Below, piece after piece: positions 23,480 to 30,908 of a stretch of DNA of 40,922 bases. The notes beneath the pieces were generated by a model. It was not told the DNA's origin, ran no database searches, and saw nothing but the letters and a program-made list of their open reading frames with translations. Source of the DNA: Streptomyces gilvus (GTDB lineage Bacteria; Actinomycetota; Actinomycetes; Streptomycetales; Streptomycetaceae); contig NZ_JAKWBE010000047.1 of NCBI RefSeq assembly GCF_022513565.1, positions 1 to 40,922 on the forward strand. The letters are read 5' to 3'. A program made the position numbers and the translations under genes. Within the stretch, counting starts at the first letter, position 1. Each line of letters begins with the position of its first letter.

Positions 23480-23613
23480 AAATAGGGGTGTGATCGGTAT
23501 AAAAACTTGGCAAAGACAAGTATTGCGAAAGTAAATGCGCAGGTGGGGCGGGTCGCCGGGGCCGGAGGGCCCCCACTTGGGTCCCCCTCGCCTATTCGCT
23601 AGGGTCTCGGGCT

Positions 23614-23814
23614 ATGGCTAACCCCCAGAACCCCCAGGGCAACTACGACCCCGCCGGCAGCACGCAGATGTTCCGTGCGTTCGTGGACGAGGGACCGCAG
23701 GGCCGGCAGCAGCAGGCCCCCGCCGCCCCCGCGGGCCCCCGCATCGGCCTGATCGTCGGCGTCGTCGTGGCCGTCGCGGTCGTCGCCGCGGTGGCGTGGC
23801 TCGCCCTGATGTAA
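23614..23814 (+). CDS. Small single-pass membrane protein (66 aa)
   Basis: The N-terminal 40 residues are Gln/Pro/Gly/Ala-rich and soluble (NPQGNYDPAGSTQMFRAFVD). They are followed by one C-terminal membrane helix (IGLIVGVVVAVAVVAAVAWL) and ALM at the end. This is a tail-anchored layout. Proteins of this look are frequent in Streptomyces, but I know no function. It is divergent from the MarR gene and convergent with the lipoprotein gene, whose end lies 9 bp away. Confidence 0.75.
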   Translation: MANPQNPQGNYDPAGSTQMFRAFVDEGPQGRQQQAPAAPAGPRIGLIVGVVVAVAVVAAVAWLALM

Positions 23815-23823
23815 CTCACCGCT

Positions 23824-24579
23824 CTACTTCCACTGGACGGTGACGTCGCGCGTCTCGACGTGCATGCCCAGCGGCACGCGCCAGGCGTCGACGCACACCG
23901 TCCAGGTCTTCTCCTTGCGCGCCCCGGCCCCGATCGGCAGCGGAAGCCGCTCGGCCGACTCGACCGTCCCCCAGTCGATGCCGAGCAGCCCGATGATGTG
24001 CGTCCCGAACGTCACCGTGCCCGAACGCACCGCGGTTCCGCCCGAGTTGACGAAGGTCAGCTCGACGTCCTCGCACCACCGCCGGTCGGTGGCCGTACGC
24101 ACCGGCTCACCCCAGCTCAGCGCGGCGGGCCCGACGGGGGCCGTCGGAGCGGGAGTTGCCGTCGCGGGCGGCGAAGTGGGCGCCGTACGACCGGACTCGG
24201 CACCCCCGACCTGCGCACCGGAAGTCCCGGCCGCCGGGGCGCTGCTCGGTGTGCCCCGATCCCCGGCGGCCGGGGTGCTCCCCGCCGGGTCCCCACTCCC
24301 CGCGCCCGAGCCGCGGTCGCCCTTCGCGGGCGCAGGCGCCCCACTCCCGCCCGTAGTCGCCCCGGGCCGCTCCAGCGGCACTAGCGTCACCCCGCCCGTC
24401 GGGACCGCCGAACCGGAGACCAGCGGACCGCCCACCGCGCCCGTGGCGGTATAGCCCTCGCGTTGGTCGCCCCCGCACGCCGCCAGTGTGGCGCCCAGGC
24501 AGACGACGGCCGCCGACGCGCCGATCAGGGCGCCTCGACGGCCACGTGTCCATGTCGTCCCGGGAGTCGCTCGCAGCAT
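23824..24579 (-). CDS. Lipoprotein with Pro/Ala/Gly/Thr-rich linker
   Basis: 251 residues. Signal peptide RGRRGALIGASAAVVCLGAT ends in lipobox LAAC at about residue 35. A long low-complexity Pro/Thr/Gly/Ala linker (about 60-150) spans toward or through the wall. A C-terminal domain follows (AALSWGEPVRTATDRRWCED, VELTFVNSGGTAVRSGTVTF, then WTVCVDAWRVPLGMHVETRD) that looks like a small Ig-like or CARDB-like beta fold with two cysteines. Probably an envelope-exposed protein of unknown function. Its 5' coding region has been copied twice in the spacer toward sigN (see repeat). Confidence 0.85.
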   Translation of the reverse strand: MLRATPGTTWTRGRRGALIGASAAVVCLGATLAACGGDQREGYTATGAVGGPLVSGSAVPTGGVTLVPLERPGATTGGSGAPAPAKGDRGSGAGSGDPAGSTPAAGDRGTPSSAPAAGTSGAQVGGAESGRTAPTSPPATATPAPTAPVGPAALSWGEPVRTATDRRWCEDVELTFVNSGGTAVRSGTVTFGTHIIGLLGIDWGTVESAERLPLPIGAGARKEKTWTVCVDAWRVPLGMHVETRDVTVQWK

Positions 24580-24988
24580 CGCGCCATGGTGGCTGACGCT
24601 CCGTCAAAAAGGAACCCCCGGGGTTCCGTTCCGCTCTCAGCCGGAGTTCCGTGGACCGCCGCCCGCGCCGGTGGCGGTATAGCCCTCGCGTCCGCCGCCA
24701 GCGCATGCGGCCCAGGCAGACGACGGCCGCCGATGCGCCGGTCAGGGCGCCTCGACGGCCGCGTGTCCAGGTCGTCTCGGGAGAACCCCCGGGGTTCCGT
24801 TCCGCTCTCAGCCGGAGTTCCGCGGACCGCCCACCGCGCGCGGTGGGCGGTATAGCCCTCGAGCCCGCCGCCACCGCATGCGCCCAGGCAGACGACGGCC
24901 GTCGACGCGCCGGTCAGGGCGCCTCGACGGCCGCGTGTTCATCTCGTCCCGGGAGGACCCCGGGTCCCGTTCCGCGCTCAGTCCGAGA
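24440..24988 (-). repeat. Decayed tandem duplication of the sigN 3' end plus lipoprotein 5' end
   Basis: Three copies of block A, a segment of the lipoprotein signal-peptide region (ggtatagccctcg... to ...tcgtc[ct]cgggag), occur at about 24440-24560 (inside the gene), 24660-24782 and 24828-24954. They alternate with three copies of block B (gaacccccggggttccg... with ctcag[ct]c[cg]gag) at 24612-24650, 24783-24822 and 24956-24988. The last B copy is the real end of sigN. Copies 2 and 3 have a period of about 172 bp. They lack the stretch around the lipoprotein start codon, so they are not functional genes. The 398-bp spacer between sigN and the lipoprotein is essentially this repeat. Confidence 0.8.
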
Positions 24989-25868
24989 TCAGGCCCTCGC
25001 GCAGCTGGGCCAGGGTGCGGGTGAGCAGGCGGGAGACGTGCATCTGGGAGATGCCGACCTCCTCGCCGATCTGCGACTGGGTCATGTTCGCGAAGAAGCG
25101 GAGCATGATGATCTGCCGCTCCCGGGGCGGGAGTTTGGCCAGCAGCGGCTTCAGGGACTCGCGGTACTCGACGCCCTCCAGCGCCGTGTCCTCGTAACCC
25201 AGCCGGTCCGCCAGCGAGCCCTCGCCGCCGTCGTCCTCCGGGGCCGGCGAGTCCAGCGAGGACGCGGTGTACGCGTTGCCGACCGCGAGGCCGTCGACCA
25301 CGTCCTCCTCGGACACGCCGAGCACGGCGGCGAGTTCGGGGACGGTCGGGGAGCGGTCCAGCTTCTGCGAGAGCTCGTCGCTGGCCTTGGTGAGGGCCAG
25401 GCGCAGCTCCTGCAGCCGGCGCGGCACCCGCACCGACCACGAGGTGTCGCGGAAGAACCGCTTGATCTCGCCCACGACCGTCGGCATCGCGAAGGTCGGG
25501 AACTCCACGCCCCGCTCGCAGTCGAACCGGTCGATCGCCTTGATCAGGCCGATCGTGCCGACCTGGACGATGTCCTCCATCGGCTCGTTGCGCGAGCGGA
25601 ACCGGGCCGCCGCGTACCGCACGAGCGGGAGGTTGAGCTCGATCAGGGTGTCCCGGACGTACATGCGCTCGGGGCTGTTCTCGTCCAGCGCGGCCAGCCG
25701 CAGGAAGAGGGAGCGGGACAGGGTGCGGGTGTCGATGGCCTCCGAGGAGGCCGGAAGGGCCGGGGCCGGCACGGCCTCCAGGACCGTGACGTCGTCGAGA
25801 ACGGCGTCGGGCGCGGTCTCGCTCTTCGTGAGCGTGAGCACCTTCGAGCTGCCCTGATCTGCGGACAT
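24978..25868 (-). CDS. sigN: SigB/SigF-family alternative sigma factor, SigN-like
   Basis: 296 residues. Region 2 is LNLPLVRYAAARFRSRNEPM, EDIVQVGTIGLIKAIDRFD and FPTFAMPTVVGEIKRFFRD. Region 3 is VRVPRRLQELRLALTKASDE, and region 4 is LPPRERQIIMLRFFANMTQS, QIGEEVGISQMHVSRLL. This is the SigB/F subfamily that directs stress and sporulation genes in Streptomyces and is usually held by anti-sigma factors. The symbol rests on gene order: in S. coelicolor sigN lies next to sigF. ATG 25868 has gggggtgg upstream. A 314-bp spacer from sigF suggests its own promoter. Confidence 0.85.
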   Translation of the reverse strand: MSADQGSSKVLTLTKSETAPDAVLDDVTVLEAVPAPALPASSEAIDTRTLSRSLFLRLAALDENSPERMYVRDTLIELNLPLVRYAAARFRSRNEPMEDIVQVGTIGLIKAIDRFDCERGVEFPTFAMPTVVGEIKRFFRDTSWSVRVPRRLQELRLALTKASDELSQKLDRSPTVPELAAVLGVSEEDVVDGLAVGNAYTASSLDSPAPEDDGGEGSLADRLGYEDTALEGVEYRESLKPLLAKLPPRERQIIMLRFFANMTQSQIGEEVGISQMHVSRLLTRTLAQLREGLISD

Positions 25869-26182
25869 GCCACCCCCTCTGGGTCGCGGGACGGTCGCGG
25901 CCGAACCTCCCCTGGCGAGGAGTTCAGCCTTCACCTGAATACCGGAGCCGAAGCCGCGGCAAACGCACTGGCGGAAGAATGTCACATGTCGGCAACACGC
26001 TGTAGTGACATGTCGACATGCGAGATGCGAAACGGCCCTGGAAAGAGGGGGTCTGAGCGTTTTTCGGCACAGAACTGTCGGGAACGTCCCTGGTGAGCGA
26101 TTCGCTCGTACCGGTTACCTCTCGATCCTGCTTGCGAACTGGGGCGTTCCGGTGTGTTCCGGAGCGTGCGCCCGTGCGCCTC
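25869..26182. other. Spacer between sigF and sigN with palindrome
   Basis: No gene is evident. A perfect 12-bp palindrome catgtcgacatg lies at 26009-26020, and its half acatgtcg recurs at 25984-25991, 24 bp away. The region should hold the sigN promoter. I could not assign -10/-35 elements with confidence. No terminator is evident after sigF. Confidence 0.45.
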
Positions 26183-27067
26183 TTATGCCTCGATCCGATT
26201 CGCGGATCGCAGCCGCTGGAAGCTACGCGCGAGTAGTCGGGAGACGTGCATCTGGGAGACCCCGAGTTCCGCGCTGATTTGCGACTGGGTGAGATTGCTG
26301 TAGTAGCGCAGCAGAAGGATTCGCTGTTCGCGTTCCGGGAGTTGGACGAGCAGATGCCGGACCAGATCGCGGTGCTCGACGCCGTCCAGGGCCGGGTCCT
26401 CGTAGCCGAGTCGGTCCAGCAGTCCCGGCAGCCCGTCGCCCTCCTGCGCGGCCTCCAGCGAGGTGGCGTGGTAGGAGCGGCCGGCCTCGATGCAGGACAG
26501 CACCTCCTCCTCGGTGATGCGCAGCCGCTCGGCGATCTCGGCGGTGGTGGGGGAGCGCCCGAACGCCGTGGTCAGGTCCTCCGTCGCGCTGTTGACCTGC
26601 ACCCACAGCTCGTGCAGCCGGCGCGGTACGTGGACCGTGCGGACGTTGTCCCGGAAGTACCGCTTGATCTCCCCGACCACCGTCGGCATGGCGAAGGTCG
26701 GGAACTGCACGCCCCGGTCCGGGTCGAAGCGGTCGATGGCGTTGATGAGCCCGATGGTGCCGACCTGGACGACGTCCTCCATAGGCTCGTTGCGGGAGCG
26801 GAAGCGGGCGGCGGCGTAGCGCACCAGGGGGAGGTTGGCCTCGATGAGCGCGCCGCGCACCCGGTCGTGCTCCGGGGTGCCGGGCGGCAACTCCTTGAGC
26901 TCGGCGAAGAGCACCTGGGTGAGGGCCCGGGTGTCGGCCCCGCGGCTGCGCGGCGCGGCGGCGGGGGCCGCCGGGGGTTCCGTGACGGCTTCCACTGCGG
27001 CTTCCCCGACGGCTTCGGCGTCGGCTTCGGCGACGGCTTCCTGGGGAGGCGCAGTACTGGCCGACAC
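26183..27067 (-). CDS. sigF: SigB/SigF-family alternative sigma factor, SigF-like
   Basis: 294 residues from GTG 27067. The first 60 residues are Ala/Glu/Pro-rich (ASTAPPQEAVAEADAEAV). The rest is a SigB/F-type sigma factor: LPLVRYAAARFRSRNEPMED, VVQVGTIGLINAIDRFDPDR, VHVPRRLHELWVQVNSATED, LPEREQRILLLRYYSNLTQS, QISAELGVSQMHVSRLLARS. It resembles the Streptomyces sporulation sigma factor SigF and is paired with sigN as I recall for S. coelicolor. The start is uncertain: the frame opens at a TTG (27106), but GTG 27067 has gaagagg upstream and gives a start like the known protein as I remember it. The stop is TAA, rare in this window. Confidence 0.85.
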   Translation of the reverse strand: MSASTAPPQEAVAEADAEAVGEAAVEAVTEPPAAPAAAPRSRGADTRALTQVLFAELKELPPGTPEHDRVRGALIEANLPLVRYAAARFRSRNEPMEDVVQVGTIGLINAIDRFDPDRGVQFPTFAMPTVVGEIKRYFRDNVRTVHVPRRLHELWVQVNSATEDLTTAFGRSPTTAEIAERLRITEEEVLSCIEAGRSYHATSLEAAQEGDGLPGLLDRLGYEDPALDGVEHRDLVRHLLVQLPEREQRILLLRYYSNLTQSQISAELGVSQMHVSRLLARSFQRLRSANRIEA

Positions 27068-27132
27068 GGTCAACGCCACCTCTTCATCGATCAACTCATC
27101 TGTCAAAAGCGGTCATAGCATCACAAGAGATG

Positions 27133-27145
27133 TGCACTATGTGCA
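27133..27145. promoter_or_regulatory. 13-bp palindrome upstream of sigF
   Basis: tgcac-tat-gtgca is a perfect inverted repeat in the AT-richer 190-bp gap upstream of sigF. It is suitably placed for a regulator of sigF transcription. The regulator is unknown, so this is only a candidate operator. Confidence 0.35.
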
Positions 27146-27208
27146 AGCACCTCATAACGATGTGTTACGCCGTGTTGAGGGGCGAGTTGGTGCGAAAGAC
27201 GCACGAAA

Positions 27209-27232
27209 GCCTCCCGCCGACGGGCGGGAGGC
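27209..27232 (-). terminator. Hairpin downstream of the Dabb gene
   Basis: A perfect 10-bp stem gcctcccgcc / ggcgggaggc with a 4-nt loop, followed in the minus direction by a short T run. It lies 24 bp after the Dabb stop codon and should end that transcript before sigF. Confidence 0.8.
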
Positions 27233-27255
27233 TCGGTGTCGCTGAGCGTCCGGGC

Positions 27256-27549
27256 TCAGTACTCGTAGTCGGCGATCACCCAGGTGGAGAACTCCTTCCA
27301 CAGGGTCACACCGGCCTGGTGCTCGGGGTGCCCCACATAGGCGCGCAGCGCGGCCGCGTCCTCGAACCCGGAGTTGATGGCGAAGTCGTAGGCGATGGGA
27401 CGGTCGCTGAGGTTCCAGCCCAGTTCCCAGAAGCGGATCTCCGGGATCCTGCCGTCCAGCGAGCGGAAGGCCTCGACGCCCTCCACCACCCGCGGGTCGT
27501 CGCGCTCGACGCCCTCGTTGAGCTTGAACAGGACGAGGTGGCGGATCAT
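27256..27549 (-). CDS. Dabb (stress-responsive alpha/beta barrel) family protein
   Basis: 97 residues: MIRHLVLFKLNEGVERDDPR, IPEIRFWELGWNLSDRPIAY, DFAINSGFEDAAALRAYVGH and PEHQAGVTLWKEF. These match the dimeric A/B-barrel Dabb family, ferredoxin-like folds found as stress proteins and as small-molecule cyclases. The context gives no substrate. ATG 27549 has aggag upstream. It lies 12 bp after the 58-aa membrane peptide gene, likely one transcript. Confidence 0.9.
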   Translation of the reverse strand: MIRHLVLFKLNEGVERDDPRVVEGVEAFRSLDGRIPEIRFWELGWNLSDRPIAYDFAINSGFEDAAALRAYVGHPEHQAGVTLWKEFSTWVIADYEY

Positions 27550-27561
27550 GTGCGCTCCTGG

Positions 27562-27738
27562 CTAGTGGGCCCCGTTGGCCAGCCAGGTGAAGAAGTCACC
27601 GATGGCCTTCGCGGCGTCCGAGATGCCCTCGAACCCTATCTGGACGTAGTCGGCGGCCTTGGCCGGGTCTGTGATGATCACGTACAGGGCGAAGACCACG
27701 AGCACATAGACGGCGATCTTCTTCGCGTTCACCGCCAT
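27562..27738 (-). CDS. 58-aa membrane peptide
   Basis: Short but convincing: ATG 27738 preceded by ggggagg. The protein is MAVNAKKIAVYVLVVFALYV followed by IITDPAKAADYVQIGFEGIS and DAAKAIGDFFTWLANGAH. A basic N-terminus, one membrane helix (about 8-23) and an amphipathic C-terminal helix predict an inner-membrane protein with its tail outside. Its stop lies 12 bp before the Dabb gene. Function unknown. It is below common ORF length cutoffs and easy to miss. Confidence 0.75.
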   Translation of the reverse strand: MAVNAKKIAVYVLVVFALYVIITDPAKAADYVQIGFEGISDAAKAIGDFFTWLANGAH

Positions 27739-27788
27739 CGCGGCCTCCCCTGGTCACTCGTAGCCCAACGACCGCACATGATCGCACG

Positions 27789-27816
27789 AAGGGCCCCGTC
27801 TTTCGACGGGGCCCTT
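27789..27816 (-). terminator. Terminator after tRNA-Ser
   Basis: A perfect 12-bp stem aagggccccgtc / gacggggccctt with a 4-nt tttc loop, 7 bp beyond the tRNA 3' end in the minus direction. Confidence 0.85.
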
Positions 27817-27822
27817 CAGAAG

Positions 27823-27907
27823 CGGTAGCGGAGGGATTTGAACCCTCGGTGACTTGCGCCACACTCGCTTTCGAGGCGAGCTCCTTCGGCCGCTCGGACA
27901 CGCTACC
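27823..27907 (-). tRNA. tRNA-Ser (CGA)
   Basis: On the reverse strand the acceptor arms ggtagcg and cgctacc pair perfectly. The anticodon stem-loop ctcgcct-CGA-aagcgag gives anticodon CGA, reading UCG. A long variable arm (tgtggcgcaagtcacc) typical of class II serine tRNAs and a T-arm (gagggttcaaatccctc) follow. Discriminator G; CCA is not encoded. Length 85 nt. Confidence 0.95.
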
Positions 27908-27952
27908 GAGGGAGACCTTACAGCACCGTGAGCCGTGCTCAGAAATCGGTAT

Positions 27953-28378
27953 TCAGCGGCCCCGGAAGAACTCGGTGAGAAGCCGGGCGCAGTCCTCGGC
28001 GAGCACGCCCTCGATCACCTCGGGACGGTGGTTGAGCCGCCGGTCGCGTACGACGTCCCAGAGGGACCCGGCCGCGCCGGCCTTCTCGTCGCGGGCGCCG
28101 TAGACCACCCGGTCCAGGCGGGACTGCACGATCGCGCCCGCGCACATCGTGCAGGGTTCGAGGGTGACGACGAGCGTGCACCCGGCGAGCCGCCACTCGC
28201 CGAGGTCGGCGGCGGCCCTGCGGATCGCGAGGACCTCGGCGTGCGCCGTCGGATCGCCGCTCGCCTCGCGCTCGTTGTGTCCGGCGCCCAGCACGGTCGT
28301 ACCGTCCGAGGCCAGGACGACGGCGCCCACGGGCACGTCGGTGCCCGCCCGTCCGGCCTCGGCCAGGGCGAGCCGCAT
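27953..28378 (-). CDS. tadA: tRNA adenosine(34) deaminase
   Basis: 141 residues. The zinc-dependent cytidine-deaminase fold shows the HAE motif in DPTAHAEVLAIRRA and the PCxxC motif in LEPCTMCAGAIVQSRLDRVV, then YGARDEKAGAAGS. TadA converts adenosine 34 to inosine in tRNA-Arg(ACG), which is needed to decode CGN codons. ATG 28378 is the only standard start. Homologues usually have 10-15 further N-terminal residues, and the frame is open upstream (DPVRDRWRAAM), so a non-standard start upstream is possible. It follows its usual partner gene by 38 bp. Confidence 0.92.
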   Translation of the reverse strand: MRLALAEAGRAGTDVPVGAVVLASDGTTVLGAGHNEREASGDPTAHAEVLAIRRAAADLGEWRLAGCTLVVTLEPCTMCAGAIVQSRLDRVVYGARDEKAGAAGSLWDVVRDRRLNHRPEVIEGVLAEDCARLLTEFFRGR

Positions 28379-28416
28379 CGCGGCCCGCCAGCGGTCACGT
28401 ACGGGGTCCGCCGCCG

Positions 28417-28950
28417 TCAGCGGACGGTCTCCAGGACCTCCGAGGCGCCGAGGGCCTCGGCGATCGCGGTCAGCGCGTCCTCGTCCAGCGAGCGCAGCTC
28501 CTTGGCGCTGACCCCGAGGTCGTCGAGGATCTCGGCGTCGCCGACGGGGCTGTGCGGCACCGCCTCGGCGGACGGGGTGTCGTCGTCCTCGCCGTCGTCC
28601 TCGTCCTCCCCGTCCTCGGTGCCGTCGAGGTCGAGGGCGTCCAGGTCGGGACCGTCGTCGCCGGGCTCCCTTCCGAGCAGTTCGTCGGTGAGCAGGATCT
28701 CGCCGTAACTGCTGCGGGCAGCGGCGGCGGCGTCCGAGACGTAGATACGAGGGTCGTCCTCGCCGTCGATGCGGACGACGCCGAACCAGGCGTCCTCCTG
28801 CTCGATCAGAACGAGCACCGTGTCGTCCTCGGCCGCGGCCTCCCGTGCGAGGTCGGCCAGATCCGACAGCGTCTCCACATTGTCGAGGAGCTCTGTGTCG
28901 CTCGCTTCCCACCCGTCTTCGGTGCGCGCGAGCAGTGCGGCGAAGTACAC
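28417..28950 (-). CDS. tRNA adenosine deaminase-associated protein
   Basis: 177 residues from GTG 28950, which has gggagag at good spacing. ATG 28971 would add 7 residues. The start VYFAALLARTEDGWEASDTE and the block VLVLIEQEDAWFGVVRIDGE are typical of the conserved actinobacterial protein encoded next to tadA. A highly acidic Asp/Glu run lies at about 115-140, and a helical C-terminus follows (ILDDLGVSAKELRSLDEDAL). Function is unproven. The conserved adjacency to tadA suggests a role in tRNA editing or its control. Confidence 0.85.
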   Translation of the reverse strand: MYFAALLARTEDGWEASDTELLDNVETLSDLADLAREAAAEDDTVLVLIEQEDAWFGVVRIDGEDDPRIYVSDAAAAARSSYGEILLTDELLGREPGDDGPDLDALDLDGTEDGEDEDDGEDDDTPSAEAVPHSPVGDAEILDDLGVSAKELRSLDEDALTAIAEALGASEVLETVR

Positions 28951-29190
28951 CGTGACTCTCCCACTGGTCATAGGCGTGCCGGTTGGGGGTCCCCCCGGCG
29001 GAGGCTTGGGCGGGGAAAAGCCGGGGCCGAGCCCCACCCACTCGGAATCGTGGCAGAAACAATGCGTTCAGGGGACGTCTTCGGCTCCCTGTGTCCGCCC
29101 GTTTTGATCGACCACCAGCGGGATCGTACGCGGCGAATCCCGTGCGCACGCACCCGGTCGGTCCTTTGCGTCTCCCCCGGCCGCTCGCGG

Positions 29191-29376
29191 CTACCAGCGG
29201 AAGGTGCGCATACGCATGGCGTGACGCAGCCGGGCGACCTTGGCCCGCCGCGGCTGCACGCGGTCCCGCAACTCGCGCGCCTCGGCGCGTTCCCGCAGGA
29301 ACTGGGCCCGGCGGCGCCTGCGCTCGGCGTCGGTCTGCTGCTGTGACGCGTCCTGTTGGGACTCAGGCTCAGGCAT
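29191..29376 (-). CDS. Small basic protein (61 aa)
   Basis: 61 residues: a Gln/Glu/Ser-rich start (MPEPESQQDASQQQ), then an Arg/Glu-rich helix (ERRRRRAQFLRERAEARELR) and a basic end (RLRHAMRMRTFRW). It looks like a charged coiled-coil or nucleic-acid-binding peptide. It is divergent from upp. I recall similar small proteins at this position in other streptomycetes, function unknown. ATG 29376 has ggtgag upstream. Confidence 0.65.
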   Translation of the reverse strand: MPEPESQQDASQQQTDAERRRRRAQFLRERAEARELRDRVQPRRAKVARLRHAMRMRTFRW

Positions 29377-29472
29377 AGGCTCACCACCCCGACGTGCGTC
29401 CCTCCCACTTTCCCCCTGATGGGCGGTTTGATGCCAGCGCGAGGGCGCATCGAGCGCGGTTACTGTTAGGTC

Positions 29473-30108
29473 ATGCGTCTCCACGTCGTCGACCATCCCC
29501 TGGTCGCCCACAAGCTCACCACGCTGCGCGACCAGCGCACCGACTCCGCGACCTTCCGCCGTCTCGCCGACGAGCTGGTCACCCTGCTCGCCTACGAGGC
29601 CACGCGCGACGTGCGCACGGAGGCCATCGACATCGAGACCCCGGTCGCCCGGACCACCGGTGTGAAGCTGTCCCGGCCGCGCCCGCTGGTCGTGCCGATC
29701 CTGCGGGCCGGACTCGGCATGCTGGACGGCATGGTCCGGCTGCTGCCGACGGCCGAGGTGGGCTTCCTGGGCATGATCCGCAACGAGGAGACGCTGCAGG
29801 CGTCCACGTACGCCTCCCGCATGCCCGAGGACCTCTCCGGCCGCCAGGTCTACGTCCTGGACCCCATGCTGGCCACGGGCGGCACCCTGGTGGCCGCGAT
29901 CCATGAGCTGATCAAGCGCGGCGCGGACGACGTGACGGCCGTGGTCCTGCTGGCCGCCCCCGAGGGCGTCGAGCTCATGGAACGCGAACTGGCGGGCACG
30001 CCGGTCACGGTCGTCACGGCCGCGGTGGACGAGCGCCTGAACGAGCACGGCTACATCGTGCCGGGCCTGGGCGACGCCGGCGACCGGCTGTACGGCGCGG
30101 CCGAGTAG
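29473..30108 (+). CDS. upp: Uracil phosphoribosyltransferase
   Basis: 211 residues. It makes UMP from uracil and PRPP in pyrimidine salvage. Landmarks: MRLHVVDHPLVAHKLTTLRD, PVARTTGVKLSRPRPLVVPI, LRAGLGMLDGM, GFLGMIRNEETLQ, the PRPP-binding loop VYVLDPMLATGGT and the C-terminal uracil-binding YIVPGLGDAGDR. Length and motifs fit a complete enzyme. It is a single-gene unit convergent with the LytR_C gene. Confidence 0.97.
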   Translation: MRLHVVDHPLVAHKLTTLRDQRTDSATFRRLADELVTLLAYEATRDVRTEAIDIETPVARTTGVKLSRPRPLVVPILRAGLGMLDGMVRLLPTAEVGFLGMIRNEETLQASTYASRMPEDLSGRQVYVLDPMLATGGTLVAAIHELIKRGADDVTAVVLLAAPEGVELMERELAGTPVTVVTAAVDERLNEHGYIVPGLGDAGDRLYGAAE

Positions 30109-30115
30109 GACGGCC

Positions 30116-30147
30116 TTTCAGCGGCCCTTCTTTTCAGCGGCCCTTCT
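30116..30147. repeat. 16-bp perfect tandem repeat between convergent genes
   Basis: tttcagcggcccttct occurs twice head to tail between the upp stop (30108) and the LytR_C stop (30158), followed by a degenerate continuation. No strong hairpin was seen; likely slippage. Confidence 0.75.
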
Positions 30148-30157
30148 TCGAACTTCT

Positions 30158-30796
30158 TCAGCAGCTCTTCTTCGAGGACGTCGGCGTCGGCTGGGGCCCG
30201 GTCAGCGTGGCCAGGGCCTTGTCGGCGTCCGCCGTGCTCGTGAGGTTCTTGAAGGCGTCCCCGATGATCAGGTCGACGTCGGTGCCCTTGCGGGTGTCGG
30301 TGCGCTTCTCGGCGGCTGCCAGCTGTGTGCCGAGCACGGGCAGCGAGGTGTTCACCGCGGACGCGGGGCCGAGCAGTATCCCGGCGCCCTTGACCTTCTT
30401 GTCGTAGTCCTTGCTCGCGTTGCCCACGTCGCCGATCTTGAAGCCGCGCTTGCGCAGCTCGTCGGCCGTGGTCTTGGCCAGCCCGCTGCGGGTGGTGGCG
30501 TTGTAGACGTTCACGGTGATCTGCGCGGGCTTCGGCAGCGAGGCGGACGTCTTCGCCGACGCGCTCACCCGCGTCGAGCAGTCCGACTTGGGCCCCGCGG
30601 CGGAGGCCTTCTTGTTGCCGCCGGTGAAGACGTCGATGAGCTGCAGCGTGCCCCAGCCGATCACCCCGAGCGCGACGACGGAGGCCACCACGGCGAGCAC
30701 CAGCCGGCCGCGCCTGCGGCGCTGTCGCATCCGTGGGTACTTGTCCCCCGTGATCCGGTACTTCCCGCCCATGCCCGGGGGAGTCAGCATGCTCAT
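30158..30796 (-). CDS. LytR C-terminal domain membrane protein
   Basis: 212 residues. Cytoplasmic basic N-terminus (KYPRMRQRRRRGR), one membrane helix (LVLAVVASVVALGVIGWGTL, about 32-53), then an external linker and a LytR_C domain (AQITVNVYNATTRSGLAKTT, ADELRKRGFKIGDVGNASKD, GAGILLGPASA). The domain occurs at the C-terminus of wall-polymer ligases and alone in actinobacterial envelope proteins, probably with a cell-wall role. The start is ATG 30796, with ATG 30790 an alternative. The C-terminus ends in SKKSC. Confidence 0.88.
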   Translation of the reverse strand: MSMLTPPGMGGKYRITGDKYPRMRQRRRRGRLVLAVVASVVALGVIGWGTLQLIDVFTGGNKKASAAGPKSDCSTRVSASAKTSASLPKPAQITVNVYNATTRSGLAKTTADELRKRGFKIGDVGNASKDYDKKVKGAGILLGPASAVNTSLPVLGTQLAAAEKRTDTRKGTDVDLIIGDAFKNLTSTADADKALATLTGPQPTPTSSKKSC

Positions 30797-30908
30797 GAGC
30801 GCAGCGTAGTGCGCCCGAGCGGCGATGCCTACTAGATGATCATTCGACGCCGCACAGGTGAACCCGAAAGGGCCAAGCCCTTGCCGAACCGCCTCACCGC
30901 GGCGCGCG

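Noticed and set aside
24107..24874. 255-aa reverse-strand protein with internal repeats
   Set aside because: Its repeats come from the duplicated DNA block read out of frame, and it overlaps the real lipoprotein.
29394..29906. Alternative plus-strand ORF overlapping upp
   Set aside because: It is out of frame with upp, rich in His/Arg/Ala and has no family features.
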